Below are positions 1 to 11,352 of a stretch of DNA of 64,000 bases, in pieces (position 1 is the first letter of the stretch; each line of letters begins with the position of its first letter). Below the pieces are notes generated by a model that ran no database searches, was not told the DNA's origin, and saw only the letters and a list, made by a program, of their open reading frames with translations. Source of the DNA: Polytrichum commune (taxonomy: Eukaryota > Streptophyta > Polytrichopsida > Polytrichales > Polytrichaceae). A program made the position numbers and the translations under genes. The stretch lies in assembly GCA_950295325.1 (NCBI GenBank), contig OX485804.1, positions 20,522,001 to 20,586,000 on the forward strand, read 5' to 3'.

Positions 1-1700
1 TAAATACAGTCAAGCACTAATTATCATATTTAGTGTAGTCCAGTAGAATACAATAGTTGAATGCCAGAACATCCATTCAAGATGCAAGAGGGCTATACCA
101 TATAATCTAAGCAAGTGTTTATACATTACATCTGTGCTCATGTTTGACGTATGTAGATCCTGGATCACTTGAGTGCTGACACCGAGTGGGCAGTGGGTAA
201 AGGAAAGACAAGAGTCATCAATTATAAAGTGTTGTGGCTTGCAAGACAATTTATGTGTGTAGTCTGAGAGGGATTTCAATGTAAACAACTGATTTCTTCA
301 GAAGTAATGATTTTGACGTATGCTGATGGCCAATATTATGAAGCCAATCAAACCAATTCCAAGTTCCCAATTCGTCTCCAAATGCCACTCTTAATTCATG
401 TACCTCAAAAAACGTCACTCTCACGATGTATGTCACCGTCAAGATGATCACTTTCTTTCCCAGTCACCACCGTCAATGAATGCATGGAAAATCATAGCAT
501 TGTCGAGCATGTGTGAGGATGCCCTCTTTCTGTTCTAGCTTCAAGATTAAACTGTCAAGAATTTGAGGTCCTTCGATATATGCATGGTGAAGCCAAGATT
601 CGATTGAAGAGGTGCATCTGGAACGGAAGTTTTCTTAAAAGTATCCAAAAAGCCTTTAGAGTTATTCCATTTGGATTGGAGCCTAAAAAGGCCACTTAGG
701 AATGTTATACACGTAAGCTCCATGATCAAATCTATATTTCTCAAGTAAATTATAATTTGAGCACAAAAGGCTCACAAATGGCTCACAAAAGACCAAGTTT
801 CTAATGCGAGGGACAATCTCAAGTAGGGAATGACTAGCCAAATCCTGTAGCCCAATCTCCAGAATCAAACTTTAATGCAAATGTCACAGAAAATGTGTTT
901 TTTTCTTTTTTTCTTTTTCTTTTTAGCTTCGTGAAGCCAAATTGCACCAAAAGAACAAGACGGTTTTTACTTAGTTTTCCATTAGAACCGAAACTTGGAA
1001 AAATGAGTACAAAAAGTCAATGGGGCAACATAGTATGATGGGTCATAGCCAACTCCTCATCAAATGTCGCGTCCACAACCTATACCGTTGCCGACATATT
1101 AGCAATAATAGCTCTGCCTTTGTGACCTAACTCCAAATTTTAGAAAAGTGTGCAACCTATCACCCATTCTACATTTGGATATTGCAAACAAAAAGCCAAA
1201 TGGCATACTCCATTTTGCATTGTGCAAGCCAAGATGTGGTTACTCATAAAACCCAAAAAGAAAAAAGAATTACCCGTCACAAACTATGCGTCATGACCAT
1301 AATAGCTTTGACAAGGCAGAGTGAAGTACACATGTGAAAGATCTGGTTGCCTCGAAACCATTGCTCTGAACCTCTGAAATACCTATCACAAAGATTTGAC
1401 TGTCAGGTTGGTGCAGAAACCCAAAGCATGTGCCGTGGTCAATTGGTAGTGCCATGGAACAGAAAATGATGAGTGATTAAAGTCTTTGCCATGTGTCCAT
1501 AAATTGGAAGCTTCAGGGATCCAATGTGTCCAGCACAGCATTCATGTCTGAAGCGCGCCTACACAAGCTACATATCTGCTGGACTTCAATAAATTCAAAG
1601 AATTGCTACACTACTATGTAGTTGGGATTTCCACTCTTACGCAGGAAAAATGTAATCATCAATGTAAGGGGGAAAATGGAAAATTTACATGTTTCACAGT
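1..1700. other. Downstream flank of FBT1, no gene recognised
   Basis: AT-rich sequence past the FBT1 stop codon. Open frames of up to 92 codons occur on the minus strand, but none shows a familiar motif or a clean splice context. The 3' UTR must lie in the part nearest 1732. I could not identify a poly(A) site, and no repeat of the families described elsewhere was seen. Confidence 0.4.
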
Positions 1701-1732
1701 CTCAAGTGCTTCAGAAAAGCTGTTTCCAGAAC

Positions 1733-4700
1733 TCATTTCTCTTTGAAACTCTCCATGTCTGTGCGATTTCTTTCCGCCTTCTTGACAGTGGCTTCAAGCT
1801 CACTTTCGGAAGGGAGGAGGTTCAGGAAGGGCAGAGGAAGTAGCGACGACGCGTTGCAAATCACTAAGAGAAGAGCAAGGTTATCAAAGTTCTTGCTTGT
1901 GACCCCCAGAAACTCCGTGAGTCCAGCTCCGAGAACACCACCTGTCAGGCCGCCTCCATTGCTTATAGACATCAAAGTGGCAAAAAGTGTGGCCTCTACA
2001 CCAGGTGGGCAGAGCCGAGCTGCCAACACCAATATCGGCATAAATGACACCTGCAACAAGTAATGACTCCAGCATAAGCCAAACATCATCAGGTTACCTA
2101 GCCCTAAATCTAAACGCTGAACCTACCAGAATGGTCATATAACATAACCAAGACACAGCTACAAAACACTAGAGTTTCTGTGTGAATGTGTGTGTGAGAG
2201 GAAGAAAGAGATGCCTCCGCTATTGTAACGGCATGAATTATGGTGTTGCTTAATCCTCAAGTTGGTCTAACTCTGTAGGTAATCTCAAAATGAGCATCAC
2301 AGAAATTATAGGTCCTCCAAGACTATTGCCTCCTTTGAAAGGTGAACACTTTGAACATGAGCAGACAAGCTGGCCTACACCTATCTCCCCCAATGGACCC
2401 CTAGGCTCCCACATAGTTGGTTGAAAAATATTTGGTTCACCTAGATACCCCCTTCTGATGGTGTGGAGCATAGTGGTAGGTTACACCAGAAAATCAAGTC
2501 TTAGGAAGGTCACCTATCCCACAATATTCTGGCCCTAGGCAACTTAGCCTCAGATTTCTCATGTGATCCCGGTTAAGGCCTTGGGTTTAAGGAACCCATA
2601 ATTCTCATACACCACAACTATCATCCCATTAATCTCCAAGAATAAGTCCCCCTTCACATTAGAGTGGCGGAGAGCTTGAAGAAAGGAGCTTTTCATTTGC
2701 AGAAAGGAGCCTCTTACTTAAGCGTGTTCACTCCAGTCCACTTTACACTTGCTTTCACTTTAAGAGCATGAATTTTTCAATGGGCACCTTGATGGACCAT
2801 GTGGAACGACTATGACAAGCTCTCACTCATTTCAGGCAAGCTCTCGATCAAAATCGTAAACTACCTCATGAATGTCAAGGGTTTAAGCTCGGCCCAATCC
2901 AATGGAGTTCAAGGTTTGTCATGAAGTCTCCCTTGTTAAAACCATTCCCCCTGGACATCTCACTTTGTGCATGGCCACTTTACACTTGCTCAAGCTAGAA
3001 AGAGCTTGAAAATTGGTCAAGCTCTCTCAAAATAGTTGGAGCTTTGGATGAAAGCTTGTCAGATCCAAGTATCAACTCTCAAAATCGCAAAATTTGAGCT
3101 CTAAACTCCAGCTCTACTGTAAAGGGGGCCAACAATTATCTGGACTATGATCTTGCGTGTGAACCATCCATGATCATTATATTGACCTTCCAGGTCACTA
3201 TGAACCCTCCAACTAACCTGGCTAGTGAGAAAACACGGAATTGTGCAGTGTTTGCACAAATAAAAACCATGTGCAATGACAATCACACTATGACCACTCT
3301 ATAGGATAAGATGATGATGGCAGCAGACAAAATTTCGAACATATACCATTGAGGTTGTGTCACATAGTAGTGAGTGACATTTCCTATACCACTCTGCTTG
3401 CCAAACCTTATACAACAAGTCCCCCAATACAATCCTATGCAACCAGTCACCCCAAAAATACGTAATCATGTGGTTATTGGTGCCTATTTCTTTGAGCAAC
3501 AAATCATTATTGACAATGCCATACAAGCTGCAAAAAATTTGAAGGAAGCATACCTGGCCTAAAACAGTCAAGATGAGTGAATCTCCCATCGCAAACCACT
3601 CATCACTTATGCCTAAAGTTTGATTAACGCGAGTCACTAGTAATAACTGCAGCAACCAAGATACACATGAGAAGAGTCAGCTTTAAAAGTACCATATTGC
3701 TCACAGTTGATGAACCCTGTCCTGCCGTAACCAAAAAATAACACAGCCCAAGGCTGGTAGGTCCACCCAGTATGCTTCTTTGCAAAATAACTCTTCTCAT
3801 AGAGAACCACACATTATATTTTAAAATTGCCTCGACACAATACAGCTATCCATAACGTCTCCAGATCAAACTCCATGTGAGTTGGCTACAAGATGAGTTT
3901 GAGAGCTTATGCATTAAGTGTCACAAGTTTTTTAAAGGCTTAAATAACATGCTAAAGAGTGGGGGGCAAGCTATAAAAAAAGATTATCTTTCTAGCTTGC
4001 CATACTAGGATTGGTAGGCCAAGCTATAAAAATTCTATCTTTCTAGCTTGCCATACTCGGATTGGTGGGCCAAGCTAGCCTTGCATCAGCCGAGCCAAGA
4101 TTTATAGTGGCAGGTCCCATGAGTAATACTCTATTTTGAGTCCTTAATTTTCTCAAGGTTTTTTGGATTGAAAGAGGAGGTCCAAGTGTTTCCACCAACT
4201 TTCAAATCAGGCTCCCACACAAAATGCTCTAATGAGCTCTTTTTAGAAAAGTCCCTCTTTCGACTCTAATGAGTTTCTGGCATTCTCCCACACCCATCAC
4301 ATATGTAAAGCCTATCGCCCAGGACAAGCAGCTATAATATTTGGAAAAAAAAAATTTAAAAAATCAGACTCCATAGCAATGAAACGTTTCATTTACCTGT
4401 GTGGAACCCAAAGCAGTCCCTAAAAGAGTTGTCCACAAGAAGATTTTGCGTAGTGGAACGGTCTTCAAGTAATTGTTATACACCCCAACTCCTACAAGTG
4501 ATGCCACTGCTGTTACGAGACGCACCCGCCCCAAGAACTCAGGTCCAAATCCTAGGTTGTTAGTCCTGCAGACATAAAAACCCAATGCCCAGATGCTCAT
4601 GACTGATAGTATTTGCTAAGAAATTGGTAATGAACTGAATTAAAAGAGCTCCTAATCTTAAGTGAAAATTTCCCAAAAAGTTGGAGGATTTACGTGAAGA

Positions 4701-7700
4701 AAAACATGGCTGTTTCGGAAGTTGGAGTAGCTTGCCACATGAATATGAAGAGAGTTGGCCACAAGATACTAGGTTCTCTGACGGTCTCCCATAGGAAAAC
4801 CAACTGTGACTTCGACTGCTCTATCAACCCAGCTGCAGCTGCTTTAGTAGCACCTAGAGGAGTGATCTTTGGCTCGTCATGTGCAGGACGAGAAGGCTCT
4901 TCTCGGACCAGACCAGCAACAGCTGAAGTTATTAACGGCAAAACTGCTGTCACACCAAATACGAATCTGCCAGATTATCAAATCATTCAAATCAGATTTG
5001 AAGCACGGGTCATGGCCATCAAAACAATACTACCGGTTATCCAGCAAGAATCCACATGTTTCTTTATAAAGAGATGAGGGTAGACATAAATATTGCCAAA
5101 TAAACCCTTCATGGTAGGCCCCTTTACACCAGAGCTCGAGTTTAGAGCTCAAACTTGCAACTACCGGGAGTTTGACACTTGGAGTTAAAAAGATTTTATC
5201 TACAGCTCAAACTAATGAGAGATTCACCAATCCTCAAGCTCTCAATAGTTTGAGCAAGTGTTAAGTGGCCATGCTCAAAAAGAGATTTCAAGGGAGGCAT
5301 TACACTCAACAAAGAAGCATTCATGACAACCAAAGAATGCTTCAAAGCCCATAGGCCCAAACCTATGGGGTTTTGCCCAAAATGAGAGCTCACGCTCTCA
5401 ACATTCCTAAGCTACCTCGTGGAGGTAGCTCAGAATTTTGACTCTGAGCTTGTCAAGAATGACTGAAAGCTTGTTGTAATCATTCCACATGGGATCCATC
5501 AAGGTGCCAACTAAGAATTGTAAGCCCAATAGAAAATAGAAGCTTCCAAATTGAAATCTCAAGTGTAAAGTGGATTTGAGTGAACAAGCATGTAAAGAGG
5601 CTCCCCAGTCAATGAGAAGGCTCCTATCTTCAAGCTCTCAGCTCTCCAATGTAAAGGTAATCATAATATCACAAAGATCAAACAGATGTTCTGAAAAACA
5701 TGTATAATAAATAACCACACCAAGTCTCTCCACTTACCTAGTGCCATAGGTCTCCACCAAGGAACCACTAAAGTAAGCACTGACTATGCCCCCTGTAGCT
5801 GAAGAGCCCCAGCACAGAGATTGAAGCGAACCAGCTGCACCCTGCGACTCTCCCCGCGCCCTCTCTACAACCATGGAATCTACAACCTGTGCAGAGCAAC
5901 ACACCTTAGTCCCAACCATGGACTGTTGAAGGTAGTTCATAACACATAATCAAAACCAATACCAGACATAGAGGTGCTGAAATTACCTTGGGGTGCCTGA
6001 AAACCTAGAGGAATAGCTAGTACGACAAACCCGACACAAATATTTTATGCCACACTTACCACATCAGAAAAGGCAACAGATAGAGAGCTCAGAAGAATTA
6101 ACGCAGTAGCAGCATACTTGTTGTCAACAAACAAGGCAAGTGAGCCCCAGGACACTGCTCCAAGTAAACCGCAAAGGACTAAATACGAGCGCCTCCGGTA
6201 CCCAAATAATGGCACTCCATCACTGTCCACAAGATCACAGAATGTTCAAATCACCAGCCTTTCAATGTATGCAGATTCCCATTAAGTTGACATAATGAGT
6301 TGCACAGGAACATCTCTACAAAAAGTGACAGTAACAAATGATCATTGTGTTAAAGGTCAGATAATATCTCTTAATAGTACCTGATAAACCCGTAGAGGGG
6401 TTTTATAAGCCAAGGGAGTGCAGATAAACCAGATAAGAATGCTGTCTGCCATAATGCCACCAGACAATAGGATTATTCCTCGGGACATGCTCACCAGCAA
6501 CATAAAGCTCACCTCCCGTGTTCAAGGAATCATGTATTCTATCTATAAACATAAGCGTAGTAATGGAGGTGAAGTTTTCACTGCGCCAAATCTTATGCAC
6601 TACTTACAGAGGTTTTGGTGGAACTCAGTTCTGCTACAGAGTGAGCCCATTAGATTTACTTCCATCACAAACCTCTGATTTCATATATCAACACACTGAT
6701 TGCAAATTGATTCGATAAGTTTGCAATTTGATATTTTGTTTCTACATTTTACAGTTGCAAGACCTAAAAGGTTGTATTATGAGTTGAATGCTGGATGAAT
6801 ATTTAGCTCAATGTTGATGAGTTAGCACTGGAAAAGTATGTATTGAACCCTCTTGAAGAATATGTATCAATGTTAAATACTGATCACTTTTGAAAAATGC
6901 AAGATGATCTAAGCATACCTCTGCAGGGTCAAGGTGAAGGTCGTCTTTCAAGAAGAAACTAACAGCTAGGCGAGATAACCCTAGAATGCCTTGCACAAAG
7001 TACACCATTGCTATTGCCACCGTATCTGGCGACATCTCCACTCCGAAGAACATGTTTGATTTGTCTCTTTCTGCAGATAGCCTTTTCTCAACCAAACGCG
7101 TTCTTCTTCCTGGTGTATCTTCTACCTTATGACCCTCATTTCCAGAACCTGATGCCGAGGAGGTCTCTGTGAAGCGTACCACATAACACAGAAGTATTAT
7201 TTACCATCAAGTTGAAGGTAAATTGGTGAGACTGCATCACAAACCTCTAGATTCATCTATCAACACTGGTACCAGATTGATTCAACCACATCAAAAAACA
7301 ACATTGAATCAATGCCTAGTGCACATAGAATAGCATTTTTTCTCATTAGTTTCTATATTTCATATTTGCAAGACCTAATAAGTTGAATCATGGGTTGAAT
7401 CATATCCCTCTAACTATGGATGTTCAAACAACACTTACAGATAATGGTCACCAGTATATTATAAAATAGAAAACCGACAGAAATGGTTAACCCAGAGCTT
7501 CTAGAGTTACATACTCCATACAGAGCAAAACAAAAGAAGCAACCGCTAATGATAATGAAACAGAAAACAAATCACACATGCGGCAATAGCCTAATGGTGG
7601 CACAGCTGTACGACCAAAGACCATCCAGAACCATCTGCTTGGCAGAAGCCATCTTCCAAGACATACCCAGTGATGAAACGTCATCAGTTTCCGACAGTGG

Positions 7701-9637
7701 AAACTTGTCTGCAGTTTTTAGTTTCTACATCTCTAGAGGTAACAAGAAAATTCGAGGAAATTGTCGCAAGACCTGTATTTTGACGCAAGAAAACCATGGG
7801 AGATAAGACAAAACCCTGAAGGAGGACAACAAAAGGCCAAAAGCTTAGTTTATTCAAGAAAACGCCCTACTTTTGCTATATATGGGTTGAACCAATGTTG
7901 ACTGAATCATTAGCTAAATGTTAGAGGTAGCACGGAACGGGTATTAAACCAAAAGGCTATGTATCAACACCGACTCGACATCAAGGTTCGTGCCCTTATG
8001 TGGTCACTGATCTTAATCAGACACCTGTATTTGAGTCTTATATGGCAAGACTTAAAATTAAGAACAGACACCAAAAAAACTTTGTCTCATGATGAGATTG
8101 AACGAGGTGCTCAAAATATAGACACCAATCTAGGTTCGATAGTGAACACAATTGGGAGGGCCTATGTGATCGTTCAAGGTGAAAGAGAGAATTTGCACTT
8201 TGAGCTCCTCCAACTTTTGCATCTCAACGCCGACTCTAAAACTTAAAATGCCAATCTTCATGATTCGCAATTGCTAGCGTGACGAAGAAATTCCTGATCC
8301 AAATCCAATGGCCCAAATTGTATGTGGAGTTGGAAGCGCCCACAATAGGCCCACGTACCTTAATCACCGAGCACTTCTAATCTACCAATTCAATGCACAG
8401 GAATGACGCAGCTCCGAATCTCAAAATGGCACTTAAAAGCAAACCGACAAAAGGAAATTAACTACCATCAGATTCTTGAGCAGACCGCAATGATGATGAT
8501 GTATCTTTAGCTGAAGAAGGAGCTTCTAAGGTCCGTGCTAGTAACTCCTCCTCTAGTCGTTGTTGCTGCTGCTCCTTAGGGCTTAGAGCTGGGGTGTGAG
8601 GAATTTCCCGCCTCCTATTTGATGCACATGGTTTCGCGAATCCTGATGATGGTTTTCGAAATGTCCCCACCCACACCGAAGAATGCTTAAACCCAGACCC
8701 AACAAACTGGTGATGTAACCTTTGATCTCCAGATACGTGCCCTGAAGCTACCACATCGGCAGCGCCTGCACAGTAGAAACTTTAATGAGCAGGAAACAGG
8801 ATTTGCGTTAGACCTCACCCGCACGGAGCCACCTGCTTCTTTCGTGTTTAAAGACCTAACGTGTGTGGGCTTTAATGTGATCACTTTTCTTTGTCACACA
8901 CCTATAGTTAGATGGTACTGGCAAAGCTTATCCTTAAGAGCAGACACCAAATAACGCGTGTTCCGATGGGATTGGGCTATGTGCTCAGAATACAGACACC
9001 ATTCTAGGTTGAATAGTGACTACCTATGTGATTACTAAAAGACAAAGAGATAGTTCACTTTGACCTCCTATAGTCTTTGAATTTCAACTTTCATTCCGAA
9101 ACTTGAAATGACAATCTTCGTGATTCATCGCAAATGCTAACCAGATGAGATGAGACAATTCTCGATCGGTTCCTATCCGACGGCCAAAAATATCTGTGAA
9201 GTTCGTAAGTGCTCGGACTGTTCTACATACATACCTCAACCCTTCCAGAAGTTGGCACTCAATCTCCAGGGAATCCAACAACGAAACCCTCTCAAATTAT
9301 CTCCACTCACTAACCCGTGTCTAACCAAACAAATTGCGTATGACCTACCAGTCAAACCCCTTTACCGTGTTGACCATGCGTAAAGAAGTCTTCGACATAA
9401 GTCATGAACACATAAACCCCAAGAACAGGGAATTCAACAACAAAACCCTAAACCCTAAACCCTAATTCAGCCCTCACCTGCAGATTGTGTGGGCGTTTCC
9501 GCCTTCGCATAGAAGAATCCCCTCGGTGGTGCAAATGGTGATGTGTGTGTGATCCCCCGCCGTGAAGTTGGAACCCGAAATTCACACAGAACGGGCTGGC
9601 AGCAACTCTGACAATTCAAGGACAAAACTCCTGCCAT
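1733..9637 (-). CDS. FBT1: Folate-biopterin transporter, chloroplast type (BT1 family), 10 exons
   Basis: Membrane carrier of the BT1 family. Plant and cyanobacterial members transport folates, and the plant FBT1 type sits in the plastid envelope. I joined ten exons into a 645-residue protein, somewhat longer than the roughly 560 residues usual for the plant protein. Residues 1-53 are rich in Ser, Arg and Pro and poor in acidic residues, like a transit peptide. Residues 54-190 are a polar linker with a Gln run. The carrier domain starts near residue 195 ([19 protein letters not shown]) and runs to about 620. It contains [13 protein letters not shown] (262-274), [11 protein letters not shown] (316-326), [10 protein letters not shown] and [15 protein letters not shown] (559-573), with hydrophobic segments between them as expected for a carrier of about 12 helices. 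The start at 9637 has a good context (accATGG). The family call is very secure; plastid location is inferred from the N terminus and orthology. Confidence 0.95.
2648..3130. repeat. MITE-like element H1 in FBT1 intron 9
   Basis: About 480 bp rich in the word AGCTCT/AGAGCT. The ends are inverted: the left shows CCCCCTTCACATTAGAG and the right, read backwards, CCCCCTTTACAGTAGAG. Element H2 in intron 6 is an inverted relative sharing the AGAGCTTGAAG end, the CAAGTGTAAAGTGG stretch and the TTTAGAGCTC stretch. Boundaries are good to about 10 bp and I could not settle a target duplication. Confidence 0.55.
3930..4250. repeat. Repeat Q1 with a local tandem duplication, FBT1 intron 8
   Basis: A unit of about 55 bp containing caagctataaaaa and tctagcttgccatact occurs twice in tandem at about 3966-4075. 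The remainder matches dispersed copies at about 10560-10830 (same orientation) and 63240-63480 (inverted). Shared landmarks are GGTGGGCCAA, CTAGCCTTGCAT, GACAAGTCCCATG-type sequence and CAACTTTCAA. Type of element unknown. Confidence 0.55.
5117..5657. repeat. MITE-like element H2 in FBT1 intron 6, inverted relative to H1
   Basis: About 540 bp. It starts GGCCCCTTTACACCAGAGCT and ends with the complement of CCTTTACATTGGAGAGCT. Its interior is the reverse complement of H1 in a diverged form. The tip resembles those of families A, B and C (GGGCC, then CTTYACAC). It lies entirely within intron 6 (4967-5737). Confidence 0.55.
8055..9180. repeat. Duplicated intron segment flanking FBT1 exon 2
   Basis: A segment of about 255 bp in intron 2 (about 8055-8310) matches one in intron 1 (about 8925-9180) in the same orientation. 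Shared landmarks are the cagacaccaa tract, the tagacacca/ctaggtt stretch, the ctatgtgat stretch, the aaacttaaaatg/aaacttgaaatg pair and the caatcttc-gtgattc stretch. Exon 2 lies between the two copies. Many substitutions and indels show that the duplication is old. Shorter similar patches recur in introns 2 and 3 (about 7240-7410 and 6670-6790). Confidence 0.65.
9443..9465. promoter_or_regulatory. Telo-box / interstitial telomere motif in intron 1
   Basis: Three tandem AAACCCT units plus AA lie 13-35 nt downstream of the exon 1 donor, reading TTAGGGTTT on the coding strand. Telo-boxes near plant transcription starts are known regulatory elements bound by Myb-type telomere-binding factors. Here the motif is transcribed, because it sits at the beginning of intron 1. 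It also supports a land-plant origin for the window. Confidence 0.6.
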
Positions 9638-9653
9638 GGTTTTGAGTATGTCT

Positions 9654-9704
9654 TCAGGAAATGGGTGGTGATGATGTTGTGATAATGATAATGATGTTTT
9701 CCAT
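9654..9704 (-). other. Upstream ORF in the FBT1 5' leader
   Basis: An ATG at 9704-9702 opens a 16-codon frame (MENIIIIITTSSPPIS) that stops at 9656-9654, 16 nt before the FBT1 start codon. The ATG follows gga, so it has G at -3, a moderately good context. If transcription starts upstream of 9704 the uORF lies in the mRNA and could lower translation of the main frame. The transcription start is not known, and the peptide is partly a low-complexity repeat of ATT/ATC codons, so the frame may be incidental. Confidence 0.4.
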
Positions 9705-9962
9705 TCTCCGAATCTGACAAATCTGTTTCACCAAGATCGATTCAACTTTGCAACCTCGGAAATCTAACCCTGCTAGCTAAAACGCTGCAGATTTCCAAAC
9801 ACTGAGGAATTTGCCAGTCTCAAATTGCACACGACAGCGGAGATGATGCGGAGCCGAAATCGGAGCCTCGAATGTGAGGTTTTCAACAAGTGGAAAATGG
9901 ATTGAGCTCACAGGATTGGAAGAAATGGGGAAGAGGATTAGCGTGTTGCTTGCTCGCTTGTC

Positions 9963-9991
9963 CACGTGGAGCAATGGAGGGTTGACACGTG
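9963..9991. promoter_or_regulatory. Two G-box (CACGTG) motifs upstream of FBT1
   Basis: CACGTG occurs at 9963-9968 inside the palindrome TCCACGTGGA and again at 9986-9991 as GACACGTGAC, an ABRE-like G-box. They lie 17 nt apart and about 330-350 bp upstream of the FBT1 start codon, so they fall in the expected proximal promoter. In plants such pairs bind bZIP and bHLH factors in light or abscisic-acid responses. A TTGAC core (W-box-like) overlaps at 9982-9986. Function is inferred from motif and position only. Confidence 0.5.
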
Positions 9992-10148
9992 ACACCTCAA
10001 CTACCTTAACTGCCTCAACTAGGTGGGGGGGTGTCCCAGCTTGTGGCCTTCAAGTTTCATGGAGGATACTCCAAGTTCTGTTCCGGAAAATGCCTCTAAT
10101 AACATTTTTCGGAAGAAGTTGAAGAACTTTTTTGTTAATGTCATTTCG

Positions 10149-10484
10149 GTTCGTTTTTGTGTGTTCTTCAACTTCTACTTATTAGACTTACACAACGAAA
10201 CTTGTTTTTTGCACTAGCAAAATCTATAATGAAGTATGAACAAAACTCAGATTGAAAAATCAAACCTTCGTTTAATTAGTTATGCTTATCGGAAGTGCAT
10301 GTTTGATGATTTGTTCTTTGAATATATAAATCCTCCCAATCATGTTTATTATTGAGTGTGAAGTAGGTAATGAAATTTGAAGATGCAGTCCAGTCTCCTT
10401 TAAACATGTGTCTTTATGGTGTTTGTTCTTTGGTCCTCACCGTATCACCCATTGATCACATATAGGGGTCCAATTAAGAAAAGT
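10149..10484 (-). repeat. Dispersed repeat family I, copy 1
   Basis: About 335 bp. Landmarks are a ttcttcaacttctac end, ACACAACGAAAC, GGAAGTGCATGTTTG, TCATGTTTATTATTGAGTGTG, TTTAAACATGTGTCTT and a terminal ggggtccaatt. Other copies are I2 11056-11352 (inverted), I3 about 17210-17450, I4 about 19137-19390, I5 39885-40215, I6 48420-48735 and I7 about 59790-60000 (partial). It looks non-coding and non-autonomous. Its class was not determined. Confidence 0.65.
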
Positions 10485-11055
10485 AACTGAGTAGTGCTTG
10501 CATATCTTAGAGTCGTGTGTCGAATTTTGGGCCCAAACTCCCAGTCATTTTGGCTGAAACATGAGTTTAAGAGCATATACATAAAATCACTTCAATTTTC
10601 TCATGGCATAAACGTAAAGTCACTCAAATTCGAAGAGTTTTGTGAATAAAAATCGACTTCCAACTTCTCATATTGGGATGGGTGGGCCAAACTAGCCTTG
10701 CATAGGCCAATTTGGAGTCTATGGTGACAAGTCCCATGGGCACACCCTTTTTGAGTTCATAAAGTTTTCCTCAAAGTTTTTGGGATGGCAAGAAAAGGTT
10801 CAAGTACTTTAACTCAACTTTCAAGTTTGATATCTCTTCGAGGGACTTTACAAATCACTCTCTTACTTGGCAATGACTTGGTTGCTTTATGGGTCGGATA
10901 ATCAAAGGGGAACTCTACAAGAACAATTTGAGGATTATTCAAGAATCCTAGGACCTTCATGTTAATAAATATCAAAGCATGAGGGGACGAGATATAACAC
11001 ATCTCATGGTCCTTCCTCAAGCGGGTGTAATTAGGTTATCTTTCTTAACTCTTTT

Positions 11056-11352
11056 TTATTTGGACACTAAAATTTGATTGGTGTGTGGTTGGTGAGGATC
11101 AAAGAACAAAACACCACAAAGACACATGTTTAAAACATTTTGGAGTACATCTTTAAATCCAATTAACTACTTCACAATCAAAAGTGAGCACAATTGGGAG
11201 TACTTAGGAATTCAACCAAGGGATTGACAAACATGTACTTCCAATATTATAACTAAATTAATTATGCTAGATTTTCAATCTATTTTTTTGATGATGTTTT
11301 GTTGTATGCGAAAGTTTAATCACTAGAAGTTGGAAACCATGAAAACCGAACT
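11056..11352 (+). repeat. Dispersed repeat family I, copy 2
   Basis: Inverted relative to copy 1. It carries the same landmarks in complement: gaggatcaaagaacaaa, GACACATGTTTAAAA, CTACTTCACAATCAA, ACATGTACTTCCAAT, and the closing CTAGAAGTTGGAAACCATG. The two copies face each other across about 570 bp. Confidence 0.6.

Larger units (their letters stand above)
1733..9637 (-). other. FBT1: Exon-intron structure of the FBT1-like gene
   Basis: Coding exons in transcript order: 9637-9478, 8765-8466, 7166-6919, 6445-6381, 6222-6060, 5886-5738, 4966-4694, 4565-4397, 3646-3554, 2050-1733. Their lengths are 160, 300, 248, 65, 163, 149, 273, 169, 93 and 318 nt, 1938 in all including the TGA stop at 1735-1733. 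Intron phases in order are 1, 1, 0, 2, 0, 2, 2, 0, 0. All nine introns begin GT and end AG, and each junction restores family-conserved sequence, for example GFI-SDG across exons 4/5, DV-VVDS across 5/6 and GTR-FVFG across 6/7. Introns run from 128 nt (intron 7) to 1503 nt (intron 9). The joins come from reading splice signals and protein conservation; no transcript was available. UTR ends are not determined. Confidence 0.9.

Noticed and set aside
1689-2063. 124-codon plus-strand frame
   Set aside because: Antisense shadow of FBT1 exon 10, which is conserved on the minus strand.
3299-3553. Continuation of the FBT1 exon 9 frame past the donor
   Set aside because: Conserved sequence stops exactly at the GTATGC donor at 3553; the rest is intron read-through.
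4694-5077. 127-codon plus-strand frame
   Set aside because: Antisense shadow of FBT1 exon 7 running into intron 6.
7483-7806. 107-codon plus frame and opposing 65-codon minus frame
   Set aside because: Both lie in FBT1 intron 2, with no motif; exons 2 and 3 join in phase without them.
9777-9995. 72-codon minus frame upstream of FBT1, considered as an alternative first exon
   Set aside because: The ATG at 9637 joins exon 2 in phase and has a good context. This frame stops at 9777 with no donor leading into the gene.
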